Shown here: positions 36,553 through 49,871 of the stretch, one piece after another
How the letters are laid out: the number at the start of each line of letters is the position of its first letter
Numbering within the stretch: the stretch's first letter is position 1
DNA from: Mycogone perniciosa
Lineage: Eukaryota > Ascomycota > Sordariomycetes > Hypocreales > Hypocreaceae
DNA: 64,000 nt
Assembly: GCA_025331125.1 (NCBI GenBank)
Contig: JAOALB010000162.1
Span: 1 to 64,000, forward strand
Reading direction: 5' to 3'
Program-made: the position numbers and the translations under genes
Notes under the pieces: model-generated
Told to the model about the DNA's origin: nothing
The model's input: the letters and a program-made list of their open reading frames with translations, nothing else
Databases searched by the model: none

Positions 36553-39500
36553 TTACTTAGTGTTATTTTAAACCTCTTTACTAATATAAAGCTATAAACC
36601 TTAATTTAACTATTACAGATTAAACTAGATTATTATATATTAATAACCTTAATTTAAAAGGCTATTGAAAATATTAAGTAATACTGTAAATATATTTACT
36701 ATAATATCCTCTTTTAAAAGTTTACCCTTTATTTTGCCTCTTTATTAAATATAGAATAATAATAAAGATATTAATATAAATAAAAGTAAAAATAACAATA
36801 AAGTTAATAAAATAAAATACCTATATATTTATATAAAGGAAGCCTTTTAATATATATAAGTAAACTATATAAAATAAAAGTAATATTATTAATATTTTAT
36901 TATTAAAAACACTAAGCTTAATTAAATAATTTACTAATAGTAAATAACTATTATGAATTTATAAAATTAAATATTACCTATATTTACGTTAAACCTTATA
37001 CTAAACTATAAAGGAAATTAACCTTTAGGGAATTTAAAAGAATTACTTAAAATATAGCCTTTTAAACCCTTTAATAAAAGTATTATAATACTTTAACTAT
37101 TTTTTATTTAACTATATAACTATTTTACCTATTTTCTAATTAACTTTAATATAAAAGTTAATAAAGTCTTGTTAGTTATTATATAATTTAAAAGAAATAT
37201 GTTAATATAGTTTAAATTTAATTAAAGGGTTTTCTTTAATAATAAAAGTAAAGTTAATAAATAAATATAGCTTATATTCATTAGCTATAATTAATTTAAA
37301 AAATATTAAACAATATCTTTAATAGTATTTATAAAATATATACTATAGGAAATAAACTTATACAGTTAACTTAAAAAAGAAAATACTATAATTGTATTAT
37401 ATACTTTAAAAACTATACTTTTAAAGTAAAATAAAAAAACTTTACTTTTATTAAGTATTTTTATAATAAATTTAAATTAAATGTTAAAAAGGAAGTTTAT
37501 AAATTCTTTTATAATAATATTATTATTAAATTTATTAAAAGATATAGAAATATAAATAATTTATTTAATAAAGTTTATTTAAATATAAAGAAAGAATAGT
37601 AATAATGTAAATAAATTTATAAATATTAAAAATAAATAAATTAAAGTAAAGAGTAATAAAAATATATAATTAACTTAAATAATAAAAGGCTTAATAAAAT
37701 AAATTTAAGTACTATATAAGAAAATTAAAGGTTATTTATTATATAATAATAAATTAAAATATATTTTAAAGGATGATAAAGCTTTATGCAAGCTAAAAGT
37801 TAATCAACTTTGAAAGCTTATATTAAAGTTTAAATAAAAAGATAATATAATTTTAAAGGCTATTAATTATATATTATTTTACAAGACTATATACTATAAT
37901 AATAACTATTTATTTATAAGTCTAATAAAAATAAAACCAGATAATATTTAAAATAGCTTAAAAAACATTTATACTAAACTAAAAGGGATATTAATTAAGA
38001 TTTAAATGCTTAATCTTTAAAGATATATTTAAAGAAAATAAAGTAAATAAATATTTACTATAATTAAATAGTTTAATAAAATAAAGCTTAAACTTAAATT
38101 ATATAAAGCTAAATAAAGATAATAGTATTTTAAATAAATAGATAATTACTATAATTAACTATTAATATTTTAATTAAATTACTATATATAATAAAAAATA
38201 AACTAATAATAATAAGGTTAATTATAAAAATGGAAATAACCTTTTATTTAAAATCCTATTTTACTTTATAAAAGAAATATAAAATTATAATACTCTTAAA
38301 GAATAAATTATAACTATTTAATATTTAAACTTTGAAATTATTATTATTAAATTAATACTAGCCTTAAAAGAACATTATTAACTGTAACAGTTGAAAAAAT
38401 ATAAATTTAAACGATATTATATTTACTATAAAAAGGTTTTTATAAAATGTTAGTTTACTATAATAAAAGGATTAAATACAATTCATAATATTATTTAAAA
38501 TATAATAGCTTAAAGTATATTATATATAAATAAAATAAATCAAAGGATTAATATATATAATAAACTAATTATACTTTATATTTATTATTAAGCTATATAT
38601 ACTATTATAAAGATAAATATATTTATTTATAAAAAAAGCTTTAAAAATAATAAATATTAAAGTATATAAAGTATACACTTACCTTAAAAGATAGAAAATC
38701 AATTAAATTATAGAAAGACTATATTTTATTAAAGTCACTTTATTACCTATAATAAAGTTATTTATAATAAAGTAAAAGAGGATTTACTTTAAAGAAATTT
38801 AAATAATTATAAAATTTATATAAAATAAAAAAAGCTAAAAAATAATTAATATTATTTATAAAAAGGCTATAAAATAGTAATTAATAAATTATATCTTTTA
38901 GAATATTAAATAATAAAGGTAATAATAAAGGTTTATTATATTTTAAATAGAAAATAATAATTAAAGGATATTAGCTATGTATATTAATAAATAGCAGAGT
39001 AATAAATAAGTTTATTATACCTATAACTATAAATCGCTTATAATTACTTTAAAGAAAGAAGGTTAAATTATATTAACTTTATTTAATAAAGGAAAAGCCT
39101 TTATATATAATAATAAAGCCTCTTTAATAATTGAAATTATTAAAAACGATTTAATAATAAAGAGAAATCCGAAGATATAAAAGCGTTAAATAAACTTATA
39201 AAGGAAGTTAAAAAGCTGCCTTTAATTTAATTATAGAAATAATTTACTGAAAATAAAAGTTGAATAAAGTAAAAGGAAAAAAAGTAAATCTAAAAAATAA
39301 TTACCTTTTTAGAAAAAGTATTTAATAATATTAATCAAAGACTGAGAATAAAATGCTTGAAAATAAAAATATAATTAAAGTAGCTATAAAATATTATTAA
39401 GGAAATGTTAAAATTATAATAAACTATTTAAAGAAGTATTTTATGTTAAATTACTAGAATATAATGAATAGAATTATATAATTAAATGTAAAGATAATAT

Positions 39501-41123
39501 AAATATTACTTTTCATAGAATTTATAATTTAAATGAAAAAAAGCTTAAATTCTTATATAATTATTTAAACAAAATACTAATTAAAGAATATATTTAACCT
39601 TTTTTATTAAAGGTAAACTACTTTATTATATTTATATTAAAAAAGGAAATAAACTATAATTAATTATAAACCATTAACAATTTAATAAAGCTACTATTAA
39701 AGATAAAGCTTTATTATTATTAACTATAGTATTATAGGAGAAATTATATAAAAAAAGTAATTTATACCATTAAATTTAAAAAGCATTTATAACTTTATTT
39801 AAATTAAAGAAAAAGATAAATAAATAACAGCCTTTTAAATTAAATATAGTTTATAAAACTATTTAATTATACCTTTCAACTTTATTAATACCCTAGCAAT
39901 ATTTTAAAGAATAATTAATAATATATTAAAACAGTAATTTAATATTCTAATAGTTATGTATTTAAATAATATATTAACTTTTTTAAATACCTTTAACAAT
40001 TATAAAGAATATATTTATAAGATATTATAAATACTATAAAATATTAGAGTATTTATAAAACTAAAAAGATATAAATTCTAAATATAAAAGATTACTTTTT
40101 AACGTATATTATTACCTTGAAAAAAGTTTATATAAATTTTTTAAAAGTATAAGCAGTAAAAGACTAGCCTATATTTATAATAATTCAAGAATTTTATAGC
40201 TTTTTAGAATTTATTAATTACAATTAATAATTTATTAAAAACTATAAAAATATTCTATAAACCCTTTATATATTTATTAAAAAGGAATAAAAGTTTTTAT
40301 AAATATTAAATTATAGATTATATTTAATAAACTTAAATAGCGTATTTTAAAAAAAGATTATACTTATTCTATTTAATTTATTAAAAGAAATTAAAATTAC
40401 AATAAATACCTTTAATTATATTAAAGCTTAATTTAAGTAACAGAATAAAAATAGTAAACTATACTTTATTAAGTTTTATTTTTAAGTATTTTATAGTATA
40501 AAATTAAATTACTTAATATATAATAAAAACCTCTATACTATTATTGTTATATTTAAAAAATAGTAATATTACCTATTTAAAGTAATATATAAAATTCAAG
40601 TATTTATTAACTGTAAAAATATTATATACTTTATAATAGCTTAATAACTCTTTGAAAATAGGTTTCCCTTATAAAATAGCTTTTAAAATTTAATTATATT
40701 TTAATTTATAAAAAAGGATTGAAAAATAAACAAATAAATAAATATATTTAATAGATAAATTAACTATAATGAAAGAAAGATTACATATATTAAATACATC
40801 TCAAAATAAACCTTAAAAGGATATTATTAATAAATAGTATATCAAGCTATATATAAGGTATTTAATAATAATACTATACTTTAATATATTAAAAAGTATT
40901 ATATTATTTAAAACAATAAAAAATCTTTAAAAGACATAAAGCTTAATAATGAAGGAACCTAATAATAAAATCAAACATTTTAAATATTAAATAAACTTTA
41001 ACAAAATATAGTTATAGAGGTTTATTAATATTTAATATATCAATATAAAGGTATTTGCAAAATATATAAATAGATTTAAAGGTATTTTAAGTTTTAAAGG
41101 CTTAAAAAGGTAATATAAAATAT
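36553..41123 (+). mobile_element. Ty3/gypsy chromovirus E, LTR remainder and truncated internal region
   Basis: The LTR remainder is 36553-36637. The internal region from 36638 follows element C at similar spacing (for example TATTAATA after the LTR, then ACTATAATATCCTCT). Reverse transcriptase traces lie at about 39640-39990. The match to C stops at about 41123 (AAAATATT), corresponding to C position 26960, within the region before the integrase core. The 3' part and 3' LTR are missing, and the 391-bp element sits at the breakpoint. E is the oldest of the three nested copies and is heavily AT-converted. Confidence 0.85.
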
Positions 41124-41514
41124 TTTGTTAAGGGGAAATTGGCACCTGAAATATATATATATACTAACAATCACTTAAATAAAGCGCAGGAACTGCGCTT
41201 TATATAGAACTATAAAGCTGCAGTTAAGTAATATAAAGACTAAAAAATACTATAAATTATTTAATTATAATATCTGCAGCTAAAAGTAATTAATAGTTGC
41301 CTCTTTATACTTTAGCGGCTATAAAATTATAGGTAAAGTAATATATTAAAAGAGAATACGGGTTATTTGTTATTTAACTAGGTTTATTTATTTTATTTTT
41401 ATACTTTTATACTTTTTTAATTTAATAATTAGTTAAATAAATAATAAACCTTTTTTAAATAAATTAATAAAAAGGAGTATAACTATATTAGGCATATTAA
41501 TTACCTTTAATAAA
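41124..41514. mobile_element. 391-bp non-autonomous element, copy 2 (inverted, RIP-mutated)
   Basis: Reverse-complement homologue of 10079-10469 with exactly the same length. The left end TTTGTTAAGGGGAAA and right end TTAATAAA match the termini of copy 1. The internal hairpin is kept with both arms changed: AAAGCGCAG-GAA-CTGCGCTTT at about 41179-41199. Flanking tetramers ATAT and ACCC do not match, and the gypsy E sequence does not resume on the right, so the site was rearranged after insertion or the element marks a deletion junction. Confidence 0.78.
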
Positions 41515-42982
41515 ACCCTTTTTATAAGTGTTCGCAAATAAAAGGAGTAAAGCTTAATAAAACGCTTATTTTACTAATCCTTTTAATATTGATATAATAA
41601 TCTTTTAAAGTAAATATTAATAATAAAAAGAAATAATAGAAAGAGTATATTATAAAGAAAGGAAAATTCAAAATAGAATTACTATTATATATATTATTAA
41701 TACTTTTATATTTAATCTATATTAAATTATCCCCTTTTTATATTAAAACTGCTATAATTAAATAGTTTTATATTAATAATTTATATTTATTACTAGGTAT
41801 TTTAAGCTATTATCCACGTATTTCTTATTACTTATCCTATTATTGTAATAATTATATAAATTTAGTTTTAAATATTATTTTAAATAGATTTATTTATTAA
41901 TTTTAATAAAGTTAAATTACAGTATATATTTAAAGCTATAATTCGCTAAATCTAAGGACTTTCAGGTATGATTTTCTTTATTACTGCTGTAAAATCTACT
42001 ATTATAGCCTATCCTTTTTTATTTAGTTTTACAAAGCTTTTTCTATTCTTTTAAATTACCTTTTAGTTAAATTTTATAGTTACTTTTAAAACTTTTTCTT
42101 TCTTTTAATCATAATTATCCTTAAATTTATTAAAAGAACTATTACTTTTTTTAAAAAGGTTAAATGGTTTTTTAAGCTTTTAATACCTTTTAATAGTATT
42201 AGTGCATTTAATAAAAGTTTTATAAATTATAGTATTATTAGAGAATATATAAATTATAGTATAAATATTATTTATATAGTTAGGCTAATAGTATTATTTT
42301 ATTTTTTTACTATTAATATAGTTTATAAATTTAACGGAAATACTTTCTTTTTTTTATTATATTTAATTAAACTAGATAATAAAAAGTATAATATAGTTAA
42401 AATTAAATGTTAAAATTTAAAAGTTAATTATAAATATTATATTTTAGTTTATTTATATAATATTAAAGAAATAACTAATTATTAAAAGAAATTATTATTA
42501 TAGTAAATTAAATAGTTTTCCTTTATAAACTTATTTATTAATATTGCAAAAACTATTAAATATTATTTATAAACCTTTATTATATTCTTTTTATAAGGTA
42601 TATTTTAAAATACTTATTAACTTTAATTAAATTCAATTAAATAGTATTTAATTATAAAAAGTAAAATATTCTTTACTTTTACTTTAAAGTATATAATAGT
42701 AAATTTATTTACTATTATTATTTACTATAAAACTTAAACTGTATTTAGATAGCTTTTAGTTAAACTTTTAAAGTATAACTATTAATATTAATTTTAAAGT
42801 AAAACTTTAAACTTTTGTAAGTTAATTATTTTATATTTTTTAAAGTTTAAAGAGATTAAAACTTAATTTAAAGGTTTTGCTAGTTAATTTAATTTAATAT
42901 TAATAAGTCTTTAAAGTATTTACTAAATTTAAAATAGGCTTTAATAGTTATATTTATTAACTTTAAGTTATTTTATATATAA
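41515..42982. other. AT-rich RIP-degraded DNA, unassigned
   Basis: No protein motif or repeat partner was recognised. It continues up to the AATTA duplication of copia B. It is probably older transposon sequence. Confidence 0.5.
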
Positions 42983-42987
42983 AATTA

Positions 42988-43563
42988 TGTTAAAAAGGAG
43001 GGCTAAAAAGTAAGGATTTTATTGTATTTAGGTAACCTTCCTATTTTAACTAGACCTGGAATTAGGCCTGATGCTAGGACTGAGTTTAGGAGGAACTTTA
43101 ATATAGGTTAAGAAATTTCTATTATCTTTAACGATAACAATTAAGCTAGGACCAGCTATCCCGCCTACCCTAAACTTAATATAATAGCTATATTAGCTAT
43201 TATAAAAGCTTTAACTAAAATAGTTTCCTATTTATATAGCTATAAATCGATGTAGCCGATTTTTTATATAAATAGATTTTATAGAAAATAAAAATAAACC
43301 TATAAACCTAATTCTACTGCTATACTTTTATTATTCAATTAAAGGACTATTATAGAAAATAAAGCTATTATTTATATAATTACTTTTATATTAACTGTAT
43401 ATATACTAGATATTTTATAGCTTTCTAGCTATTAATTATAATTTAACTATGTATTTATTATGAACTTAATTAAACTTTTAGTTATTTTCTTATTACTATA
43501 TTATATATAGCTTCTTAAAAGCTATATATAAATAAGGTTTAGTATAACTTTATTATTTTAATA
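42988..43563 (+). repeat. Copia B 5' LTR (576 bp)
   Basis: Begins with the unmutated TGTTAAAAAGGAGGG and ends TTTTAATA, confirming the TG...CA-type ends of this LTR family. Confidence 0.92.
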
Positions 43564-46500
43564 GGTTATAAGTTTAAGAGAGTTTTCTTTAAGTCTTTAT
43601 TAGTAGACTTTTCTAGTAGTTATAGTACTTCTTTAAAAGCTATTATAGTATTTATAGTAGGTTTTTATAGTGCTTATCTTAATATGTATTTTAATACTTT
43701 TCAGGATTTTAACTATTTAAAGCTACTTTTAGGCTTTTACTATAAATACTATTACAGTTATAGTAATACCATTTATATTATTACTTTTATATCTAGTCTA
43801 TTTTTTATTTTTATAGGATATATGTTTAATATTAATAGTATAAATTAACCTATTAAGGCATTTAGCAGCTTTATTTCTTTAATTAACGATAATAACTCTT
43901 TTTAATAGTAAAGGGATTTATTGATTTACGTGTAAAATATAAAATAAAAGCTTTAAATATAGAGGGCTTTTACTAAAACAGTAAAGGTATAGTTAAAGGC
44001 TTAAAATAATACTATAATTTAGCTATTTAATATTTTAGCTAGTTTAACTGCTATTATTTTAAGACTTTAGCTTTAATAGACTATAAGCTAGTAAATCTTA
44101 ATAACTTAAATTAATAGAAATAGTCTTTAAGTATTATATTAAAGGCTATAAATTATTATACCTTTATAAAAAATCCTATAATTCTTAATTTCTTATTGAA
44201 TTTAAAAAAGGCTTTATTGTTTATATTAATTAAAAATAGTTTAATAGCTATTTCTATAATATTTATTATTTAAACTTAAAGATTCAAAAGTATTTTTAAC
44301 TTTAAAAAGAAAATATAGTTACTTTAATATATTATAAAGTAATTCCATTTATAGGAACTTTATTTATTAAATTACAGTAATTATAAAAAGTCTTTAAGTA
44401 AATTTAATATTATTTTTAATAGTTTATTAGCTAAGCTAGCTATTTTAAAGGTTAATATTAATATATTAAATTAAATAAATTAATATTTAAATTCTTTAAA
44501 AAAGATTTACTTTTAATAAACTAAAAGAATTAAAGGAACTATTAGATTTAATAAAGCTATTAGGCAATTAATTAAAGGTTTTAATATTTAGTTTTTTATA
44601 GTAAATATATCAAAAGAGACTAAAAATCTATCTTTTATTATATATAAAGTGAATAAAGCTTTAAGGCCTTTTAAACCCTTTAAAGATTAATTAATACTTT
44701 TTAAATTTAAAGGTTCAAAGCTAGCTTTTAATTCCTATAAAAGGAAAACAAATTAAGAAAATCAAAATAATAATTAGAAATAAATTGAAAAGGATTATCC
44801 TTTTACTAATATATATAATCTAGTTATTAAAGGGTATAGCTTAAAAGAGTTATTAAAAGATTCCTTTACTAAATCTATGATTAGTTTAAATAGTAATCGA
44901 AATCTTTTATAAGCCTTAAACGCTAAAAAGGGAGAAAGTCTTTAATATCGTTTAAATCCCTTAAACTTCCTATTTAAAATAATTTATTATATAATACTAG
45001 ATCTATAGTTTATATAATTAATTCTAGAAAATAGTTTATAGACTATAAACCTAATAATAGGGAATTTAATATTGTTTATATTAAAGGGGGCTTTATTATA
45101 TTTAAAGAAATAAATATAGCCACTTTTAATATCTTTAATAAAGATAATAAATATAAAAAGATAATACTATTAAATATAAGACAATAATACTATTAAATAC
45201 CCTCTTTTATTTATAGCTAAATATAAACTTTATAAATAGTTTAAGGTATTATTAAGTTAAAGGATATATATAATATAATACTTTTTTTATAAAAACTATA
45301 TAGCTAATAAAGCTGCTAAATCCTTTAAAATATAGTTTTTTCCTTATAATTAAAGGATATATTATACTATATAGCTATATAAATAGCTATAAAGGTTATA
45401 GTTTTATATAAATTTAAATTCTTACTATAAGTAAAGAAAAGGCTTAAAAATATATTACTACTCTAAAAGTAATAGCTTTAAAAAAAGAATTAATTAGATT
45501 TAGTTTTGAGTTTATAAAGAAGAATAATTTAAAAAGAAAATATTTCTTTAAACTCCCTAAAACTTTAAGCTAAATAGAGGAAAAGGAGGCCTTATATACC
45601 TTTATTGCCTAAAGAAATAAAAGGGAATAAGCTTATAAAAGATACCCTTATAAAGGAAAAGCCTTATATACTTAGGGAATCCTTTATTATTAAAGATCTA
45701 AAAGTTACTAAACTATTTAAACTAAAAGGAAAAACTATTACTAGTTTTAACTATAAACTATTAAAGCTAACCTTTTTATAGTATAAAAGATTAAATTATA
45801 TTAAATTAAGTTATTAAAGAAAACTGGCAAAATAATTATTAAAATTCTTAACTTTAATTTTATTAAAGAGACTAAATTCTATTACTTAATATATAATAAA
45901 GGAAAAGCTATTAAAAAGCTTAATTTAAAGTTAATTTTTGATTTATTAGCCGCTTTAAATTATTTAAAAGTTAATATTTTCTCTATAAAGCTAATAGTTG
46001 ATAATAAAGCCCCTATTAGTCTTTTAATTATTAAGCGAAAATTAAAATATAAATAGCTATTCCTTTTAAAAGATTATAGTAGACCTACCCTTTTAACTAC
46101 TATATAAAGCTTTATAAATAGCTTAAAAATACAATATAACCAGTATTTTAAAGAGTTTTATTATAATAGTAGAAAAGAAATTAACTAGGAATTTGAAATC
46201 TAATTCTTTTCTTTAAGAATTATATATTCCTATAGTAGCCTTTATATTTATAAATAGAATTATGTAAAAAAAACCTTTATTAAAGTTTTATTAAATAGGC
46301 TATAGGCTATTATTATAGTAACTAACCTGCCGCTATATTTTTAAAATTTTATTATTACTATAGTTCTTAAATTAATAAATTATATAACTATTATTAATAA
46401 AGACTTTACCCTTTATTAAAGATTATATAAAGACTTAAACCTTAATAAAGATTATAAACCTTATCTATAACAATATAAGATTATTAGCTTTTATTATAAA

Positions 46501-48377
46501 GTATTTATTTTATAAAAATAAGAGGCTAAAGGCTATAAATTAGCCTTTAAAACTAAAACTAAAAGACTATTAGCAGTTTTGAATAACAATTCCTACTTTA
46601 TTTATATTTTAACTAAAGATATAGTCTTTAAATTATTACCTATAAAGCTATATAAAGATAAAATTCCTAAACTTTAAATCTTAAGGCTTACTATAAATTA
46701 AAATAATAAATAATTAAAGGGAGAAATAAAGCTAGATTTTATAAATTAAATAATGTCTAGCTTTTAAGATATTAATCCTTTACTTTTTAACCTCTTCTTA
46801 AAGGGAGTACCTACTATTATTCCCTTTATTTTTATATTGAATATATAAAACTTTATAGTTATAAAAGATTTTATAAATATAGATATATCCTATTTTCTCT
46901 ATAATAATATTAAAAAGATAGCCTTTTTAGCTACTGCAGGATAAAACCTATAAATACTTAAGCAAATACTTTATAATCCTAATAAAGTTAAATAGCTAAA
47001 AGCAATTTATAGTAAATTGAACTAGCTAGTTAAATAATATACCTTTACTTTTATTAAATATAATAATATTCCTAAAGGTAAAAATTCTATTATTAGTTAA
47101 TTAATTTTAAAAAAAAAAAAAAAAAAAAAATAATACAATAGTAAAATTTAAAGTTAAATTAATTATTAAAGGTTTTTAATAATTAAAAGGAATAGATTTT
47201 AATTAAATGTTTACTTTAGCAGCTATTCCTTTTACTTAACAGCTCTTATTAGCTTTAATTACTATTTATAACTAAGAAATTAAATAAATTAACTTTATTA
47301 GTATATTCTTTAATAGGATACTTACAGAAATTATTTTCTTTAACTTTCTTAAAGGGTTTAAAGACTATACTAGTTAAATTTCCTTTAAAATTAAGTTTAG
47401 TTTTAGAAAGTTAAATTATAAGTTTAATATAAATTAAGTTATTTAATTATGGAAAGCTCTTTATAGTTTTAAATAGTTACCTAGAGAATAGTACTAGGCT
47501 TTATAAACCTTAAAAAATAAACTAAAATATAATCCTTTAATTTTTAACTCTTTTATTCTTTATAATTTAACTAATAGTACCTTTATTATTATATATATAA
47601 ATAACTGTTTTTTTATTAAAGTAAATAACAAAGGTATAGCTTAATTAAAGCTAGCTTTTAATAAAGTCTATACTATAGAAAATAAAGGCTTTGCCTTTTT
47701 CTTTTTAAAGGTTTAAATAGTTTAAAATAAAATAAAAAGCCTTTTCTAGCTTTTTTAAAAATAGTATATTATTAAAGCTATAAAGCTCTTTAACCATTGA
47801 CACTTAAAGCCTATTTAATTACTTTTATAGCCTTTTCTTTAATTAATAAAACTATAACTAGATTAAATAAAGCTAATACTAAACTTTTCTAGGCTATAGT
47901 TAATACTATTATCTATTTATTAATCTATACTTAAATAAATATTAATTCTCTAGTTTAATAGCTAATAAAATAGTTTTAAAACCTATATAAAAAGCATTTC
48001 AATGCAGCCTATAACCTATTACAGTATTTAAATAATACCCAGGATCTAGCTATTTAATATACTAGAAAATCTAATCTTATATTTATTAACTATTGCAATA
48101 ATAATTTTACTAAGGATAAATATTAAGCAAATTAATTTATAGCTAAATTATTATTGTCACAAATAGGCTAATTAGCTGGAAATTAAAAAAAAGCTTAACT
48201 ATTTATTTTTTTATATTAAAAGCAGAGTTTATAGCTTTTATAAAAGCTATTAAAGACATTTAATAGCTTATTAGCCTATATAAAGAGGTAGATTAACTAA
48301 TTAAACAGCCAATCTCCTTACTTACTAATAATAAAGGTACTATTTCCACTTCAAATAACTTTACCCTTTATAATCGA

Positions 48378-48563
48378 ATGAAATATACTTTATTACAGTT
48401 TAATTATATAAGGGAACAGGTTAAAAATAGTATTATTATAGTTAGCTATCTGGAAACCAGTAAGATAGTTGCTAATAGGCTTACTAAGCCCTTTCTAGGT
48501 CTGAAATTAAGGAATTTTATAAGTCTCTTTAATTTTAAGACTTTACTTAAAGTATATACTTAA
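48378..48563 (+). pseudogene. Open fragment of copia RNase H (copia B)
   Basis: This 61-codon open stretch is the C-terminal end of the copia polyprotein: FNYIREQVKNSIIIVSYLET followed by NRLTKPFLGLKL matches the FxREQV...I...Y..T....D.LTKPL signature closing copia RNase H. The same region in copia A (about 9320-9500) reads the same with an added stop. It stayed open by chance and is not a separate gene. Confidence 0.88.
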
Positions 48564-48716
48564 AGTTTTTACCCTTTTTATAGCTATTAGCTATCTTTAT
48601 TGTTTTTAGCTATATTAGCTATCTTTCTATTTTATTTTATATTTTAGTTAATTTCCTATATTTAGATCCTGTATTTACTTTAAAGTTATATAGGATAGTA
48701 TTTATTTTAAAGGGAG

Positions 48717-49299
48717 TATTAAAAAGGAGGGCTAAAAAGTTAGAATTTTAGTGTATTTAGGTAACCTTCCTATTCTGGCTAAACCTGGAATTGGGCTTAA
48801 TGCTAAGACTAAGTTTAGGAGGAACTTAAGTGTAAGTCAGGAAATTTCTGTTATCTTTAACGATAATAATTAAGCTAAAAGCAGCTATCCCGCCTACCTT
48901 AAATTTAATATAATAGCTATAATAGCTATTGTAAAAAGTCTAACTAAAATAGTTTCCTGTTTATATAGCTGTAAGTTAATTTAGCCTATTTCTTATATAA
49001 ATAAATTTTGCGGAAAATAAAAATAAGGCTATAAACCTAATTCTGCTGCTATATTTTTATTATTTAGTTGGAGGACTATTATAAAAGATAAAGCTATTAT
49101 TTATATAATTACTTTTATACTAGCTATATATATACTAGATATTCTATAGCTTTCTAGCTATTAGTTTAGTTCTAATTGAATTGTTTATTTATTATTAACT
49201 TAATTAAACTCTTAATCGTTTCCTTATTACTGTATTTAATATATAGCTTCCTAAAAGCTATATATAAATAAGGTTTAGTATAACCTTGTTATTTTAATA
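48717..49299 (+). repeat. Copia B 3' LTR (583 bp)
   Basis: Begins TATTAAAAAGGAGGG after the polypurine tract and ends TTTTAATA. AATTA follows. Confidence 0.92.
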
Positions 49300-49304
49300 A
49301 ATTA

Positions 49305-49694
49305 TATAAAGGTTAAATAAATAAAGGAATTTAGATTCTTTAAATATATAGGCCTATAGGTTAAGGAATGATTATATTTAGTGTTTATAGTTATATTTAT
49401 TAAACTTAAAGTAATAAAAGTATTTATATTTATTAGAAATTTAAGTATATTAATATAAAAAAAAAAACTTTATAAAGATTCTTTTTATAAAGTTTTTAAA
49501 GTATTTTAAAGTATTAAAATCTTTATTTAAGTACCTTTTACTATTAATAATCCTTTTACTATTATATAAAGTATTATATTTAAGGGAAAGTTTACTATTT
49601 AATTTTTATAGGAAAGGTTATATAAGAAATTATAAATATTAATAATATAGAAAAACTATATAAATTCTTTAATATTTAATATTTAAAAGAGTTT
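49305..49694. other. AT-rich spacer between copia B and gypsy H
   Basis: 390 bp without recognisable content, including a small inverted repeat AAACTTTATAAAG-ATTC-TTTTTATAAAGTTT near 49465-49498. Confidence 0.5.
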
Positions 49695-49699
49695 ATTAT

Positions 49700-49871
49700 T
49701 ATTATAGGATTAACTGTAATGTAATATTAATGCCCTGTTATATAAGCTCCGGTTATATAACTAGGCCCTAATGCGTTCCTAGCTATAGCTTTCCATAAAG
49801 CCTTAGGGCTTCCTTACTCTCTATAGTATAATAATAATATTTACTTTAACCTGCCTTCCTATACTGTAATA
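49700..49871 (+). repeat. Element H 5' LTR (172 bp), RIP-mutated
   Basis: Begins TATTATAGGATTAACTGTAA and ends ACTGTAATA. It aligns without gaps to 56223-56394, with C-to-T and G-to-A changes. Confidence 0.92.

Larger units (their letters stand above)
42988..49299 (+). mobile_element. Ty1/copia LTR retrotransposon B, RIP-inactivated, with TSD
   Basis: A complete 6312-bp sister of copia A, flanked by a perfect AATTA duplication (42983-42987, 49300-49304). The LTRs are 42988-43563 and 48717-49299, and AAAGGGAG precedes the 3' LTR. Domain order as in A: GAG-pre-integrase about 45780, integrase about 46000-46450, reverse transcriptase about 47090-47720, RNase H about 48190-48560. It is more AT-converted than A in most of the interior. 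A 22-base A run (47109-47130) replaces AAAGACTAAAAAAGACTAAA of copy A at the start of the reverse transcriptase. Confidence 0.93.
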
